Shown piece after piece: positions 40,582 through 40,699 of a DNA stretch of 40,699 bases (position 1 is its first letter; every line of letters begins with the position of its first letter). The notes under the pieces are model-generated. The model saw only the letters and a program-made list of their open reading frames with translations. It did no database searches and was not told the DNA's origin. The stretch covers positions 1-40,699 of the forward strand of contig DASZPV010000125.1 in assembly GCA_035549875.1 (NCBI GenBank), given 5' to 3'. The translations under genes and the position numbers were made by a program. Source of the DNA: JAKFWI01 sp035549875. GTDB taxonomy: Bacteria; Pseudomonadota; Alphaproteobacteria; Caulobacterales; Aquidulcibacteraceae.

Positions 40582-40699
40582 TCAGACGATCTCGCTCGCT
40601 CTTATCGCCACGCGGCAACCGAGCTTGATCGCCGCCGAGAGCAGCGGGTAGGCGGGCGCGTCGTGGGCGCCATGTTCGACCGCGGTGTCCTTGTGGCCG
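40582..40699 (-). CDS. C-terminal end of an unidentified gene, 5' part beyond window
   Basis: The last 38 residues of a protein are readable on this strand, ending AYPLLSAAIKLGCRVAIRASEIV before TGA at 40584-40582, with HKDTAVEHGAHDAPA before it. The composition is protein-like and the end lies just beyond a strong hairpin, as expected for a converging gene. I do not recognise the family. Only about 115 coding bases are visible. Confidence 0.5.
   Translation of the reverse strand, partial: GHKDTAVEHGAHDAPAYPLLSAAIKLGCRVAIRASEIV

Noticed and set aside
1..40699. Mobile elements, phage, CRISPR, toxin-antitoxin or defence systems
   Set aside because: No transposase, integrase, repeat array or nuclease-type genes found in the reading of both strands; the window looks like chromosomal catabolic DNA.

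Overview
The window is GC-rich DNA with tightly packed, frequently overlapping genes and almost no non-coding DNA. The suite points to an alphaproteobacterium, most likely of the Caulobacterales/Hyphomonadales/Sphingomonadales type. The evidence is a large TonB-dependent receptor without an ExbBD/TonB set nearby, a HisKA_2/HWE-type sensor kinase, a Crp/Fnr regulator with the CECY tail, a DUF6152 exported protein and several TTG/GTG starts. This assignment is inferred from gene content only. There are no tRNA or rRNA genes, no CRISPR array, and no transposase or integrase.

Left part (1-18.8 kb). A minus-strand operon holds two class II aldolase paralogues and an FMN-dependent 2-hydroxyacid dehydrogenase cut by the window start. 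It diverges from a TonB-dependent receptor, which is followed by an FAD-linked 2-hydroxyacid dehydrogenase and an alpha-ketoglutarate-semialdehyde-type aldehyde dehydrogenase. Next come a minus-strand trio (PDC-hydrolase-like amidohydrolase, alpha/beta hydrolase, atypical SDR) and a divergent ketopantoate-reductase-like gene with an orphan membrane histidine kinase. An operon for three exported proteins follows (MBL-fold hydrolase, DUF6152, GVWE-type protein), then a double-hotdog thioesterase and an NAD(P)-dependent 2-hydroxyacid dehydrogenase.

Middle part (18.8-22.9 kb). A complete SsuABC/TauABC-like ABC importer (two permeases, ATPase, lipoprotein) diverges from a cupin gene that ends in a clear terminator.

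Right part (22.9-37.7 kb). This is the catabolic core. hapC-hapD-hapE-MFS encode two-subunit hydroquinone dioxygenase, 4-hydroxymuconic semialdehyde dehydrogenase and a transporter. Upstream, a second minus-strand operon runs IlvD/EDD-type sugar-acid dehydratase, BKACE (DUF849), maleylacetate reductase, hydroxyquinol 1,2-dioxygenase and an AraC activator; the last three are joined by 4-bp ATGA overlaps. A GntR/FCD regulator sits upstream of the dehydratase and diverges from an enolase-superfamily dehydratase, an HpaI-type aldolase and an aldehyde dehydrogenase. The HapD iron ligands (H280, N282, E286, H327) reproduce the spacing known for PnpD, so the hydroquinone assignment is strong.

The main regulatory observation is one 18-bp element, TTGTCAACAATATTGGCG. 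It is identical upstream of the ABC importer/cupin and in the gntR/racemase-family intergenic region, and 17/18 upstream of the dehydratase-BKACE-maleylacetate reductase operon. In each case it has the same orientation relative to the downstream catabolic operon. I infer that it is the GntR operator and that import, two unrelated sugar-acid dehydratases, aldolase cleavage and part of hydroquinone/hydroxyquinol breakdown form one regulon. A second observation is the BKACE gene directly upstream of maleylacetate reductase. It suggests cleavage of 3-oxoadipate with acetyl-CoA to succinyl-CoA and acetoacetate, without a PcaIJ/PcaF pair.

The right end (37.7-40.7 kb) holds a small hypothetical gene, a Crp/Fnr regulator, a PAS-HisKA_2 kinase with an odd C-terminal extension, a perfect 14-bp hairpin, and the end of another gene.
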